From the NCBI RefSeq assembly GCF_032854445.1, contig NC_088296.1, positions 24,189,604 through 24,253,603 of the forward strand: a DNA stretch of 64,000 nucleotides, read 5' to 3'. Both the position numbers and the translations under genes were made by a program. The notes under the pieces are model-generated. The model saw only the letters and a list, made by a program, of their open reading frames with translations, was not told the DNA's origin and did not search any database. The DNA is from Liolophura sinensis (Eukaryota > Mollusca > Polyplacophora > Chitonida > Chitonidae). Positions 47,612 through 58,625 of the stretch are shown here, piece after piece; position 1 is the first letter of the stretch; the number at the start of each line of letters is the position of its first letter.

Positions 47612-47945
47612 GTACTATCGTGCAATGGTTAGAGCGTCAGCCTCGAAGTCAGGAGACTCTGGTTTCAACCTGGAATAAAACGGTAATTGTTGCTGCGCTC
47701 AGCACTGAAAGGTTAGAGCAGGGAAACAGGATTGGTTCGCCCTGTGTCAGTGTAATGTGAATGGGCAGGGTGTTATTACTGGTGTCTTCGGTGATACTTT
47801 TAGTGGCGGCAGGACTTTGGCACCAGGGAGTCGCCCTGTCGCAAGATGACAAGGTGTATGCACACACACCGAATGACTCCCCATTGTCAAATGACTGAAA
47901 AATTGTTAAGTACGACATGAAACGAAGCATCCATTCATTCATTTA
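47612..47945 (+). mobile_element. SINE2 (second tRNA-derived family)
   Basis: tRNA-like head with an A-box-like tgcaatggttagagcg and a B-box-like ggtttcaacctgg, a body with ggttcgccctgtgtcagtgt and gtcgccctgtcgcaagatg, and a tail with an attcattcattt repeat. It differs from SINE1 throughout. A reversed fragment lies at 13856. The minus-strand frame 47649-47942 is inside this element. No clear target-site duplication was found. Confidence 0.75.
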
Positions 47946-48540
47946 TTCAGTTTCTTTTAGAATACATGTGGACGTTAAACTCACACTATGACTGTTGTGT
48001 CCGCGGTTGTATTTTAACGACCAAATTGCATTAATTCAATGTTACATGAAGATGTATTGTTTTCACCTTTTTGAAAGGTGCTCTCGATGATCTGAGTAAG
48101 AGAGGCTACTTTTTGTTGTGTGACGTACGTACGTTGTAGCCTGAAAGTGTCAAACAAGCATCGTGAAAATCGTTACAACGTAATGAGGCCCAAACACGGT
48201 AAACAGTTAATTGTTGTCTTAAAGAAAGAGGTAGATATTTTTTATGGATATTCATCTCTATATGTGTGAGTCGCATGCATTTTATGACAAGGAGCGGCTA
48301 GCTTTCACGGTTTAAAGTAAATTGTTTCCGGCGAAGGTACTCGTCTGGATGAGTGCTGTGTTTCTTCCCCTTGACAAAATCTACGTGACACGACTTCGTA
48401 GGTCTACGTCAGGACCCTATTTAGCGATGTCAGGCATTGTGGAAAATGTGTATCGATCAGCAGTTTCCGTTTCATGTCTACATGTATATACACCGTACTA
48501 CATGTAAATACTGATATATATCGAATGTAGGAGACTTCAT
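47946..48540. other. No gene seen
   Basis: Unique sequence with one short plus-strand frame (48322-48507) lacking recognisable features. Confidence 0.5.
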
Positions 48541-49060
48541 GGAAAAATTGTTAAAAGAAGTAAAGAATAACGTGCTAGTACCACATTCAAGTGGATGGCT
48601 CTGTTCAAGTAAATAGCTTTGATATTGGAGAGACAAGCAGCAGAGAACGTGCTAGGCCCACATTCAAGTAGATGTATATATTTGAGTAAATAGCTTTGAA
48701 ATTGGAGAGACCAGTAGTGGAGAACGGCATAGCCTTACATTTAAGTAGATGTCTAAATTCGAGTAAATAGCTTTGTTAATGGAGAGACAAGTAGCAGAGA
48801 ACGTGCTGGCATACATTCAAGTTCATGTTTATGGCAGTAAACTTGTTAATGGAGAGTCAAACAACGAAGAACGTGCTGACACCATGCTGAACTAATGTTT
48901 GTGTTCTATGTGAAAGTGAAAGTTAGTATTGGAGATGCGAAGAACATATAACGTGCTAGCAGTACCCTGTACTAAACGTTTACCTTCCCGTAAATTTGAT
49001 ACCGGAGAGTGAAAAAGACAACAATGTACTAAAACTTTATTCAAGTACAATTGCAATAGA
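48540..49060. repeat. Decayed minisatellite, about 77-bp unit (block 1)
   Basis: The motif gagaacgtgct and its variants recur near 48567, 48643, 48720, 48797 and 48867, giving spacings of about 76, 77, 77 and 70. Each unit also has attcaagtagatg and ggagagacaag motifs. Copies to the right are increasingly diverged. Homologous units are at 55595-56000. Confidence 0.75.
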
Positions 49061-50317
49061 GAACCGAATAACGAATAACGCACGTTTGATGTAATCGTTT
49101 TAGTCGAATAACGTCTTATTGGGGAGTCTAATAGAGAACAAAGGAAAAGTTATATTAACACCACGAATCAACCCGTCATTACGCTTCTGAGAATATGAAG
49201 CCTTGTTAAAAAAAACGAATGTACATTCAGTGTTAGCGTCTGTATAGCCATAAGGTCATCGGAGATTCAAACAGCAAAAAACATATAGACGGATATCTTT
49301 TGTCTCCTTGTACAATTGAATTTTATATATTCAATGTTTTAAATTCGTCTTCTAGATGTGACTGGTCTGTGAACATGGGAGACATCTACTCTGTGACGAC
49401 ACTTCCTGTGGTGAAATGGGTTACATCATGTTTCAGACAGGAACGCATCTTACCTCTATATTACTAAGGATGTTGTATTGCTTACACCATGCAGGTATAT
49501 ATCCATGTATATCTCCACACCTATTGCTTACATCATGCAAGTAAAATGAAGTTAAAACACTTTTTTTCTAATTCGTAAAGTCAAACTCTATAAACTCATC
49601 ATTATTCAAAAGCCAGTGGCATTCTGGGTGTTGGGCGGAATTCAGCATGTTTTGAAGGAGGGTGACACCAGCTACCTAAACTGTTGTCGACTAAACTGCA
49701 TGCCCTGTTTCTGACACTGCCATCTTTGAAATCGTTTGCACGTTTTGATATAATATAACCGGAATAAATGAATTGTACATTGTAAATGAATTTAGTATAT
49801 GGTCTCTTGTAGTATATGATCTCTTGTAGTATATGATCTGACGGTAGTATAGTTTTAAAGATGGATATTTGGAAATCAAAGCTATCTAGTTATTGACTGA
49901 CCCAGTAGTGTAAGCTGGGTTATTGCATGGAGTTTGTTCTAACCGATTGTTGGTGCAGCCATTGTAAAACAAATTACTCTCCACGCTCATTATCCAGATG
50001 GCAACTTGCTTTCTTTGCAATAACACGGACGTCCAACGTATCAGTATGTAGAGCTTGGGTTGTTACGTGAGATTATATATGAAGGCAATTTTGGTAGCGA
50101 GTATGACTGATTTTACAGACAGCTGAATATAGGCGACTCTCTAAAAGAAATCAACTATACTGCTAGTACATCTACCTTGTGATTTGTTGTGATTGTAACC
50201 TGGTTGTTAGATTAATATCATGAGATTAAATTTGTTTCTGTAATCAAGTGGTAAACTTGTAGCACAAACCAAAATAATCCCACTATTTTGGAGCACGATG
50301 TTCCTCTTGCATTCTTT
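49061..50317. other. No gene seen; weak repeat remnants
   Basis: Further decayed pieces of the 77-bp minisatellite reach to about 49300. A segment near 49935-49985 (ctaaccgattgttggtgcag) matches 61466-61505, the insertion flank of the Gypsy LTR. A short tandem (tcttgtagtatatgatc) occurs twice near 49805-49840. Confidence 0.5.
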
Positions 50318-50327
50318 TCATGAATTT

Positions 50328-50608
50328 GGGGCCTCCGTGGCTCAGTTGGTTAGCGCGCTAGCGCAGCATAATGACCCAGGAGTCTCTCACCAATGCGGTC
50401 GCTGTGAGTTCAAGTCCAGCTCATGCTGACTTTCTCTCCGGCCGTAAGTGGGAAGGTCTGCCAGCACCCTGCGGATGGTCGTGGGTTTCCCCCGGGCTGT
50501 GCCCGGTTTTCACCCACCATAATGCTGACCGCCGTCGTATAAGTGAAATATTCTTGAGTACGGCGTAAAACACCAATCAAATAAAAAAAAACATAAATAA
50601 ATAAATTG
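50328..50608 (+). mobile_element. SINE1 with target-site duplication
   Basis: Complete copy with perfect A box tggctcagttgg and the same body and tail as the others. Flanks tcatgaattt (50318-50327) and tcacgaattt (50609-50618) differ at one base. No 5S sequence precedes it. Confidence 0.9.
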
Positions 50609-50908
50609 TCACGAATTTCGGTTAATATTTCCCCTTTAACATTTTGCGAAGGATTTTGCTCAACGACTTCATTTACTAACTCTGTTTGGGTAGGTTTATA
50701 CTCAAAATACAATAGAGTAATGACAATGTGCTGGTTGTGAGCAGACTAAAACACAGCAGACAACTTACTACTGTTGCCTGAAGAGATTATAACTTCCGTC
50801 TCAGAAGCTCCAAATATGTATCGGTTTAAAAATCAAGAAGCTTTTTCGTCGAATGAAATTGTTTGTGAGTTATCTCCCTTTGTACGTCCGCGACACCTTG
50901 CCTGGCAC

Positions 50909-51657
50909 TGATCACTATTGCAGACTGCACGCACTGCCGCTGTGTGAGAAACTTGTAAATTTTGTACAGGAAATACCAGGAGATTTACTCTTCAGGTAAT
51001 TTAGATTGATCATTTTATTTTATTTTGTGTAAAATCAATGCATTATTCGCATATTTTTAATTCCGTAAATCTGCTAGTTTTTTTTTATATTTCCACAGAA
51101 GCATTCCCTCTTGTTTTATACAGGGTAATCAGTACATTGTGTTTTTTAGAGTCAAGTGTTTGTCTAGAAATGTTATATCATAAAGAAAAGATATTTACGC
51201 TGCGTTTTTTAATTTTAAGTTTACAGAGTGTAGTAATGCATTTATCCTTTTCTAATTCTGTGAGTTACACAACCTTGTAGTGGTCGTTTTTAGTGGACGA
51301 TCTTCATGTTACATTCCTTCGCAAGATTTGCGAGCGAATGACAGTATTTCATGTGTGTCTTATTTACTGTAATATGATACAGAAATTTGGTTGTTTGCAT
51401 ACATAGTTATCTTGGTCAGACGTACTATTATTCGATTTAACTACTTATTATATAGTACAGGTGCGTGCGATGTGTATTTGATTTAACTCCGTATCACTGT
51501 TTTGACATACTGTATTTCTGCATTTTACAGAACTGATAAGCAGCTGCCGAACTGATTAACGAACTGTCTGCCACGTCATACACGCTGAATAAACTATTCT
51601 TGAAATAGTCCCTCCTACTGGGCATTTTATATTAGTCAGGATTACCCGTCTCAACCA
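50909..51657 (+). repeat. 5' LTR of the BEL/Pao element
   Basis: Starts tgatcactattgcag and ends ttacccgtctcaacca. It matches the right LTR over its two ends, including ctgcattttacagaactgat and cgtcatacacgctgaataaa. About 410 bases in the middle have no counterpart in the right LTR. The exact left edge is uncertain, since the flanks share only a few bases. Confidence 0.75.
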
Positions 51658-51721
51658 AGTTTCTGAAGATTTTTGAAGTTACACCGCGTACTGGACTGGG
51701 TCGATATGGAGGCTGTATATA

Positions 51722-52642
51722 GAAGTTGGACTTGGTGAGCTGCGTGGCGCAGATCAGACTAAGCGCAGAATGTGACGCATTCTTGATGAAGTCAAAGCTA
51801 ACTTTAGTTCAGCTTGTGAGTTTCACGGAAAGTTATAGGATTTTATCAGCCCAGAACAGATACCTCGTCGACGCCAGTGGGAAACTGACCTTGCTAATGA
51901 TGACTATGATATCGAGGAACGGGTAAAGACTCTTTTCTATCACTTGGCGAATCTCCAGTAACAAATCAGCAGAGGGTTTGAAGACAAAATGTGTCTGCCC
52001 GGACCAGTTCACAGAGTTTGCCATTGCATTCTAACATTCCACCACCTAGTTCAGCGTTACCAGACAATGACAGTGGCTCGTCAAACTCTGCCCATGACAC
52101 CAATTCCCAGACTGGAAAGAATCGGGGATCCAATCCATTAGCCACGTCCGACGGGTCCAGTGTGCATGTACCGGGGGTTCTCAGGCAAACAGAACAATCG
52201 CCATATGTTTCGGAACCTGTGACTCTGAGGCCACAGAGCTTTGCCTCTTGCACTGACTCAATAGTTGAGTTTCAAGAAACTGTACTGCCACAGCCAGTCT
52301 GTTAGTGAAGCTTTGTACAAACTAGAAGCTAGTAAACATATTCCTACCATAGAACTTGATACATTTGACGGTAATCCTTTGAAATGTGTAGATTTTATCG
52401 AAAGACTCAAAGTTCATGTTCACAATAAGGCACATTTAACTGATGGTATGAGAATGTTGCAGTTCCGCATACTTCTTATAGGTGATGCTGAGCGCGCTAC
52501 TTCTGACATACACGCTGGCGACATCAAGTACGCGCCAGCTTTGAAATGTCTCAAAGATCAGTATGGTCACCCAAGTAGTATTGCACGTGCTTGCTTAAGA
52601 GAACTCACCGATGGTACAAAGATAGGCGTCGGGGATCGTTAG
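51722..52642 (+). pseudogene. BEL/Pao gag remnant (with DUF1759)
   Basis: The first part (51722-51960) has the weak acidic coiled segment ERVKTLFYHLANLQ with two stops. A serine- and proline-rich linker follows (51991-52305). Then 52265-52642 holds the DUF1759 signature: IPTIELDTFDGNPL, near-consensus for the IPTFDGDP-type start, then HNKAHLTDGMRMLQF and LKDQYGHPSSIARACL. The frame is lost after 52640. Confidence 0.82.
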
Positions 52643-53130
52643 GCATTGCGCGATATGTCCTTGATGTGATAAATTTTATTTCAATTTTCAGTACTCTTGA
52701 ATATCAGGCTGGCATTAATTCCAGTGAAAACCTTCGCCAGGTAGGGAGACGTCGACCAGACCGGCTAATAGGTAAGTGGAAGCGTCTTGTCGCAGACATC
52801 CGAGGGAGAGGAGAAATTGCGACATTAATTCACGAAAGTGATGTTGTCAGGAAGCAGGTAAGAGCTGAGTTTGATCCAGATTTCGGGGATATTCAGACAG
52901 GTGGAAGTAAAGCTGAACACAATGGACAGAAGGATAAAAAAGGATGTACACTCCAATCAAACGCGCCCAAATGTAATCAAGTGTTGTGTTTGTGAAGAAA
53001 ATCATAGAATTTTTTACTCTCCTACTTTTAAGGACCCAAGCGTAGACTAATGCGCGAAGGAACACCGACTGTTTTTCGTGTCTGGATCGGGAATATACTT
53101 TTTCGGATTGTCGATCGAAGAAGAAATGCA
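52643..53130 (+). pseudogene. BEL/Pao gag C-terminal and zinc-knuckle remnant
   Basis: Near 52980-53035 a frame reads CCVCEENHRIFYS, a zinc knuckle in which the final cysteine is serine. Near 53085-53150, KKCMKEGRTRFHCILL resembles the cysteine/histidine-rich motif just before the protease in BEL elements. Frame changes between these pieces. Confidence 0.65.
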
Positions 53131-53207
53131 TGAAGGAAGGGCGCACTCGCTTCCATTGCATTCTCTTGAACGCCGATCCTCCGTCAGCTAGCGGCATCGC
53201 ACCTGCC

Positions 53208-53420
53208 CTTGGTCGTGACGGAATCATCCCGGTTGTTCGTGTTCTTTTCCGTTCAACTAATGATAGAACACACAGTGGAATCGTTCTCATCGATAGTGGC
53301 CCAGGAACAACCGTCATTCGACGCGAGTTTTCCAAAGCTTTAGGTCTTCAAGGTAAAAGGGAGCGTCTCGACATTTCGGTGGTAGGTGGTGAAAACGATA
53401 GCTCAGCCACAAAGTCGTAG
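53208..53420 (+). pseudogene. BEL/Pao aspartic protease remnant
   Basis: IVLIDSGPGTTVIRREF contains the D-S-G active-site triad of retroelement proteases, followed by ALGLQGKRERLDISVVGG, the usual second strand region. Open for about 70 codons; stop at 53420. Confidence 0.75.
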
Positions 53421-53859
53421 GGTGAAATGTTTTATCTGTTCTTTGACAGGAGGGGAAGACTATCTCATTAAGGCTCATGAAATTGAGAAGACAGAATTTG
53501 GCTCTAGTCTCACATTTGGCAGATGCGGATTTTCCACATAAAACCGGACCAGTGGATTTAATCCTTGTGGTTCAGTACTCACACCTAATTGTAGATGAGG
53601 AAACCAGGCAAAGGCTTTCGTATAAATCTGTGGCTAAGCGAACCGCATTAGGTTAGTATGTAATAGGATGGGATATAACTAAGCGAGCTTCATCAGTGTG
53701 CTCGATCGGTTTCGTTCAATATCGATATGGAAAAGTTCAATGCGAAGGAGACGTTGGGGGTCCAGGGAGTAGACTGTCACTGCAGCAAAGAGGCAACTTC
53801 TACTGACGACAGACGAGCTCTGAAATTATTTCGACAATCGTGTCAGCGGATTGGAGATC

Positions 53860-54833
53860 GCTATATGAATGCACTTCCATCCTGCATCACTTCCAAACAA
53901 CTATCTTTGGGCGGAAAAACGGTTGGTGTCACTTGAGAGAAACTTGTCAAAGGATCTGAAGAAAGCTGAACCTTATGAAGAAGCAACAGGTAAATATCTT
54001 AATAGTTGTTGGGCTACCCAGTTCTCAAAAGAGGAAGTAGCCAGTAAGCCGGCAAACTATCTTCTGGATCACGGAGTCTACAGATCTCACAAAGACAGTA
54101 CACCTTTGAGGCCGATCTTCAATCCAGCATGTGAGTACAAGGGCGTATCATTAAACCTCTATGCTGTACAAAGAACCTTGCGTGATAGGTAATCTAAGCG
54201 GAGTACTAATTCGCTTCCCTGAGGAAGGGGTAGCGTTTATGGAAGACATCTCCAAGATGTACCTGCAAATCTGTCTCCCAAAGTCAGATACATATGTTTA
54301 CAGGTTTTTTGAGAAACCTTAATTCATCAGACTGTTTACAGACTGTTAAGTGTGACATTTGGCGACAAACTATTGCCAGACATGGCAAGCTATGTCAAAC
54401 TGCGCATCACAGAAAAGACCCGTTCTGAATTCCCAAAGGCAGCGGCAGCGGCACTGCCTGAAAGGGGCCGTTATGTTGACACTTATCCATTCCTGTTGTA
54501 CACAAGAAGAGGCCCAGTCTAAGATAAAGCAACCGGATGAAGTTCTGAGCGGTGGGATTTTTCATGTTAAGGAGTGGTTGTACTCCGCAGAGGAAAGGCA
54601 TGAGTGTGTAGATGAGGGGAACTTGGGCTCCACATTTAAATGATGTTCCTTGCAATAAGAAAGCTGATACTAAGACGTTAGGAATTGTCTGGAACGTTAA
54701 GAGACATATCATCCTTTATGAAGTACGAAAGATGGAGTCAGTTACGCTCACAAACGGCCAAAGCCAGTATATGTTCCAGTACGTATGGACCCAGTCATCG
54801 ACTCATGTAGGTACTCCAGCTGGCAACGACTAG
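53860..54833 (+). pseudogene. BEL/Pao reverse transcriptase remnant
   Basis: Pieces in three frames: PLRPIFNPACEYKGVSLN (about 54098-54155), MEDISKMYLQI (about 54240-54275, the first catalytic aspartate region), a YVDT near 54470 where active enzymes have YVDD, and HVKEWLYSAEER (about 54565-54600). Loss of the second aspartate plus frameshifts makes it inactive. A later piece, TLGIVWNV, marks the connection region. Confidence 0.75.
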
Positions 54834-54850
54834 TCCGGGTAACCACACAC

Positions 54851-55184
54851 TGATCAGTGTTGCAGACGGCTGGCACTGCTGCAGTGTAAGAAACTTGTAC
54901 ATTTTGTGGAGTAAATTACGCTGTTTATTTACGTATACATTAAAATTGACTATTATTTGATTTAACTACATATTATATAGTACACGCGCGTGCGATGTGT
55001 ATTTGATTTAACTCCGTATCGCTGTTTTGATATACTGTATTTCTGCATTTTACAGAACTGATAAGCAGCTGCCGAACTGTTTATAGAACTGTCTGTCACG
55101 TCATACACGCTGAATAAACAGCTCCGGAAAAATATTCTCTCCTATTGCGCATTTTATATCAGTCAGGATTATCTGTTTCAGCCA
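54851..55184 (+). repeat. 3' LTR of the BEL/Pao element
   Basis: Starts tgatcagtgttgcag and ends ttatctgtttcagcca. About 334 bases, shorter than the left LTR because of a central gap near 54915. The LTR copies differ visibly at roughly one base in ten, consistent with an old insertion. Confidence 0.78.
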
Positions 55185-55334
55185 AATTACTTTCTAGGCT
55201 TTCCTTAAAATTCTTATCGTAGCCTATGCCATACATTAGGTTCATCTCCGTAAATCACAATGACAAATGGTATAGGCCCCATATGTTAGATGGCTTGTTG
55301 AATTGTTCTTTAAATGGAGCTCATAATATGGAGC

Positions 55335-55605
55335 ACAAAATGCGTTTGCAAAGAACATCTAAGGTAAGAAAATAAGAACACAAAGTTACGAGAGTAAAGT
55401 GCATTGAACAAAAGTAAAAACGAAGGTGAAAGAAGTCGTAAATGATCACACATGAGATCTGAAGTGACTGCCCCTGGTCCAAACAATGTATGCTTACAGG
55501 CCACGCAACTAACACTGGACCAGTGTCTCAACAAATGTAGAATGTACCTACCTGTAATAAACGGATTGTACGTCTGCTCTGCTGTGTGTCGTAACCACAT
55601 TCAAG
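55335..55605. repeat. Dispersed repeat R3, copy 1
   Basis: Shares catgagatctgaagtgactg, aactaacactggaccagtgt and neighbouring bases with 61505-61745 in the same orientation. Both have a minus-strand frame (RYILHL, then RHWSSVSC) open to similar extents. Function unknown. Confidence 0.7.
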
Positions 55606-56000
55606 TAGATGTATATGGACGTATTTGAGTAAATTTCTTGTTGAAGAATCAAATACAGAACGTGCTAGCACTATAGTCAGGATAACTTTTTCCCAGTGAG
55701 CTTGCCAATGGAGGGACGAATAGTGTATAACATTCTATGCGATGCGCCACGATGAAGAAAATGATAATATTCGATTATTCTAGCTATTTTAGAGTAAAAC
55801 AGCGAAAGTTATATTAAAGTAAAAACGATTTAAAGAGCAGAACAAAGAATAACGCGAGCTTGCACCACGCTCAAGTAGAAGTATATATTCCAGTAAACTT
55901 GTTATTAAAGAGGGAATAAAGAACGTGCTAGCCTTACATTCAAGTAAATGTTTGTATTCCAGTAAATTTTATACTGTAGGCTCTAACAGCGAATAACCTA
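55595..56000. repeat. Decayed minisatellite, 77-bp unit (block 2)
   Basis: Motifs cattcaagtagatgtatat, gagtaaatttcttgtt and gaacgtgctagc match block 1 at 48540. Units are irregular. Block 2 follows R3 copy 1 directly, and the BEL element lies between the two blocks. Confidence 0.65.
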
Positions 56001-56118
56001 CATGTATATGTACATTGCACAACATTATTGTTTACGTAGAATTTTAAGATAAAATGAAGTGATGCTAATAACAATTTATTAAACGTCAAAGAGCTATGAT
56101 GGGTATACATTTAAGATG

Positions 56119-56394
56119 TTATCTTATAATGGTTCTATAGCTTTCAACATTTCCCTTCCTACGTCCATTTATACACATTTGAAGATGAGCGCGAAAACTG
56201 GCACTGACAGCAGACTCCCTCATTTGTCTGGCTAATGTGGATGACATTAGTTCATTAATTTTAATATTAAATCTATCAAGGGTTATTCTTTTAAAATTAC
56301 CGGGTTTCAAATATACTGAAATTTTACAATTATGAGCCCAACATTGGCAGCTGTCTTTGTTGGTACAAATGTAGTACACCCCTCTACAGGACAC
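56119..56394 (-). CDS. Unrecognised open frame, possible exon
   Basis: Ninety-one codons including a cysteine-rich start (CRGVYYICTNKDSCQCW) and the stretch NELMSSTLARQMRESAVSAS. The composition is more protein-like than the surrounding frames, with few low-complexity residues. I do not recognise a family, no clear splice sites are placed, and no second copy exists in the window. It could be chance or a transposon relic. Confidence 0.25.
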   Translation of the reverse strand: MSCRGVYYICTNKDSCQCWAHNCKISVYLKPGNFKRITLDRFNIKINELMSSTLARQMRESAVSASFRAHLQMCINGRRKGNVESYRTIIR

Positions 56395-56400
56395 ACCAAA

Positions 56401-57330
56401 ACAACTGGATTTCTTTCAAAGAGGTATTCCTGCGTAGAGGCTACCAGTGAGACAAAGTGAATCTTACCTGACAGAGTATTGCAGATTCACAAAACATTAG
56501 CCGGGGATCTGTATCGTAATGTTAAAGATTTACTGAGAGTCACCCTGTGTGTTCAATATTAAGGTAGTGGAAGTAAAACGTATTATCACACCAGGAGCTC
56601 ATTTTGTGATATAAGAGCAAAATTAAATACAAATTGGGATATCAAAGGACAAAAATCCACAGAGTAGACTTACCCTCAAGAAGCTTTATATATAATTCAG
56701 GTTTCAGGAGTGGAAGTAGTTCTATTGTAAATATAAACAGAAAACTGAATAACAAAGATACTTTAAAATTAGATATTCCTTGACTTTTGGTTGTAAGGTA
56801 CAGCTGCCAAATACCGTCCATTTCTTGCTGTCTACTTGTCAAAACCGTTAGGTCTGGGGATAAAGGATTATGCATTCTTCAGAATAATCTGTCATGACGT
56901 GAAACCCGGAACAGAGAACGAGTGAAATTTTCAACATAGTGATTTTTAAATGCTATTTGCAAATTTGTCGTTAGGTCGTCCCCCTCCCCCACCAAAACCC
57001 GGGACGAGATGTCCTTTTCGGCTTCCATACATGTCACAATGGATCCAAGTACACGTAAGTGTGTGGAATGGCACACCAGTGTACATAAACCAGAGGGTTA
57101 TAAAACCACTTTGTTGTCAAGAGTATGTATCGTCAATGTTACAAAAATGTTACATATTAATACATGAGCAATAATGGGTTTTTTTTGTATTTCCTGTGTT
57201 CATTTGCTCCACTGTCGTATCATTGAGTCCTTCACCGACCATCATGCTATACCACGTAAACGGATCTACCGACACAGTCGAATGCAAATCTCCATCAGTG
57301 CTGCGAGAATGCTTCAGTTGATTGTGACGA
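56401..57330. other. No supported gene
   Basis: A minus-strand frame at 56642-56875 begins MHNPLSPDL, has a hydrophobic segment (LLFSFLFIFTIELLPLL) and is followed on the minus strand by GAGG|GTAAGT, a consensus-like donor near 56672, so a small first coding exon is possible but unsupported. Nothing else is seen. Confidence 0.35.
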
Positions 57331-57980
57331 CCATAGCGTCAGTTGTCATAATACGCTCAGTTCAGCCTACGATACACTCAGTTCAGCCGGCAATACACTC
57401 AGTTCAGTCTGCAATACACTCAGTTCAGTCTACGATACACTCCGTTCAGCATACGATGCACCTCGTTCAGTCTGCAATACACCCAATTCAGTATGCAATA
57501 CACTCAGTTCAGTCTGCAATACATTCAGTTCAGTCTGCAACACACTCAGTTCAGTCTGCAATACACTCAGTTTAGTCTACGATACACTCAGTTCAGCCTA
57601 CGATACACTCAGTTCAGTCTGCAATACACTCAGTTCAGTCTGCAATACACTCAGTTCAGTCTACGGTACACTCAGTTCAGCCTACGATACACTCCGTTCG
57701 GTCGGCAATGCACTTAGTTCAGTCTACGGTACACTCAGTTCAGTCTGCAATACACTCAGTTCAGTCTGCAATACACTCAGTTCAGTCTACACTCAGTTCA
57801 GTCTACAATACACTCAGTTCAGTCTACAATACCAGTTCAGTTTGCAATGCCAGTTCGGTCAGCAATACACTCAGTTCAGTCAACGATAACTTTGTGGAGA
57901 CGTCATATTTAGTGACTAATTCTGTTGAAGGTGAAAATAAGATACATTTCGTTAAATTGAAGCAAAATACAATACACTGA
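57174..57980 (+). other. Possible heptad-repeat coding frame over the minisatellite
   Basis: One frame runs from ATG at 57174 through the whole array to a unique C-terminus (about 30 residues after VNDNFVETSYL) and a stop at 57980, interrupted only by a TAG at 57573-57575, where a CAG of the unit has one C-to-T change. Before the repeats a later ATG starts MLQLIVTTIASVVII, signal-like. The openness inside the repeats is expected from the period; only the flanks would be evidence, and they are short. Most likely non-coding. Confidence 0.2.
57350..57885 (+). repeat. 21-bp minisatellite (unit acactcagttcagtctgcaat)
   Basis: About 25 copies of a 21-base unit, with variants (cctacg or ctacgg for ctgcaat, one cggtcggc) and a few shortened 14-15-base units near the right end. 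Because 21 is a multiple of three and the unit lacks stops in all three plus-strand frames, long frames appear automatically: HSVQSAI, YTQFSLQ and NTLSSVC heptads. Confidence 0.95.
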
Positions 57981-58249
57981 ACACGCGATTTTGTTTATCA
58001 AAATTTTGTTTTTATTACTGATTTGTTAACATCATTTTTTCGAGTACAGTAGGTACCGACACTGACCAAAGTGACAAGCATTTACTTTGGGCTCCTTTGG
58101 GCTCCTTTGGATATATTCTCTATCTGGAAAACTGAATACGAATTAGGAAATAATTGTTTTTAGAAAATTTCTAATTTTATACCAAAGCGTAGGGAAAAAA
58201 AGACCAGACTTTTGTACAAAACAATGGAAGCATGTATATTAAAATGAAA

Positions 58250-58625
58250 ATAAATATAGGAGATATATGTATATGATCGGTTGTAAACCTAATGGTTGGC
58301 AAGTTGTCAACTGTATGGTACTCCTACGTCATAATTTTTGCATTGTTTTTAAAATATATGTCTCCTAAACTTGAATGGGCATAACTGGGCACATTTGTAA
58401 ATGATTAACCAGTCGGCGAAATAATTCGTTAAAATGAATGTGAATGTAGGAGATAATTGTATAGGATCGGTTGTAAACTAAATGGTTGGCAAGTTGTCAA
58501 CTGTGAGGTGCGCCCAACACCATAATTTTTGCATTGAAAATCTGATATGTGTCCTAAACGTAAATGTGTGTAACCGGGTACATGTATAAATGATTACCCA
58601 ATCGATAGAATTATCCGTATTTCAG
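58250..58625. repeat. Tandem duplication, about 190-bp unit, two copies
   Basis: gatcggttgtaaac recurs at 58275 and 58465, together with aatggttggcaagttgtcaa and ataatttttgcattg. The copies are diverged by small changes. No open frame of interest. Confidence 0.85.

Larger units (their letters stand above)
50909..55184 (+). mobile_element. BEL/Pao LTR retrotransposon, dead and internally deleted
   Basis: Two direct LTRs enclose about 3.2 kb of pol-gag remnants in the order Gag (DUF1759), zinc knuckle, aspartic protease and reverse transcriptase, on the plus strand. The typical element carries RNase H and integrase after the reverse transcriptase; here the sequence jumps to the right LTR at about 54850, so both are missing. 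Many stops and frameshifts. It could not move by itself. No convincing target-site duplication. Confidence 0.85.

Noticed and set aside
47649-47942. 97-codon minus-strand open frame
   Set aside because: It is the complement of SINE2, with tRNA-like head and repeat tail; a shadow frame.
50410-50712. 100-codon minus-strand open frame
   Set aside because: Covers the complement of SINE1 and its flank; similar shadow frames exist at the other SINE1 copies.
52847-53335. 162-codon minus-strand open frame
   Set aside because: Antiparallel to the BEL zinc-knuckle and protease region, which is the supported reading.
50904-55189. Target-site duplication of the BEL element
   Set aside because: The 4-6 bases outside the proposed LTR edges (ggcac and aatta) do not match; edges are uncertain.
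57493-57717. YTQFSLQ heptad-repeat protein
   Set aside because: All three plus-strand frames of the 21-base unit are open by arithmetic; this frame has no credible start or flanks.
57350-57885. CRISPR-like array
   Set aside because: No spacers: units are contiguous and all variants of one 21-mer; eukaryotic context.
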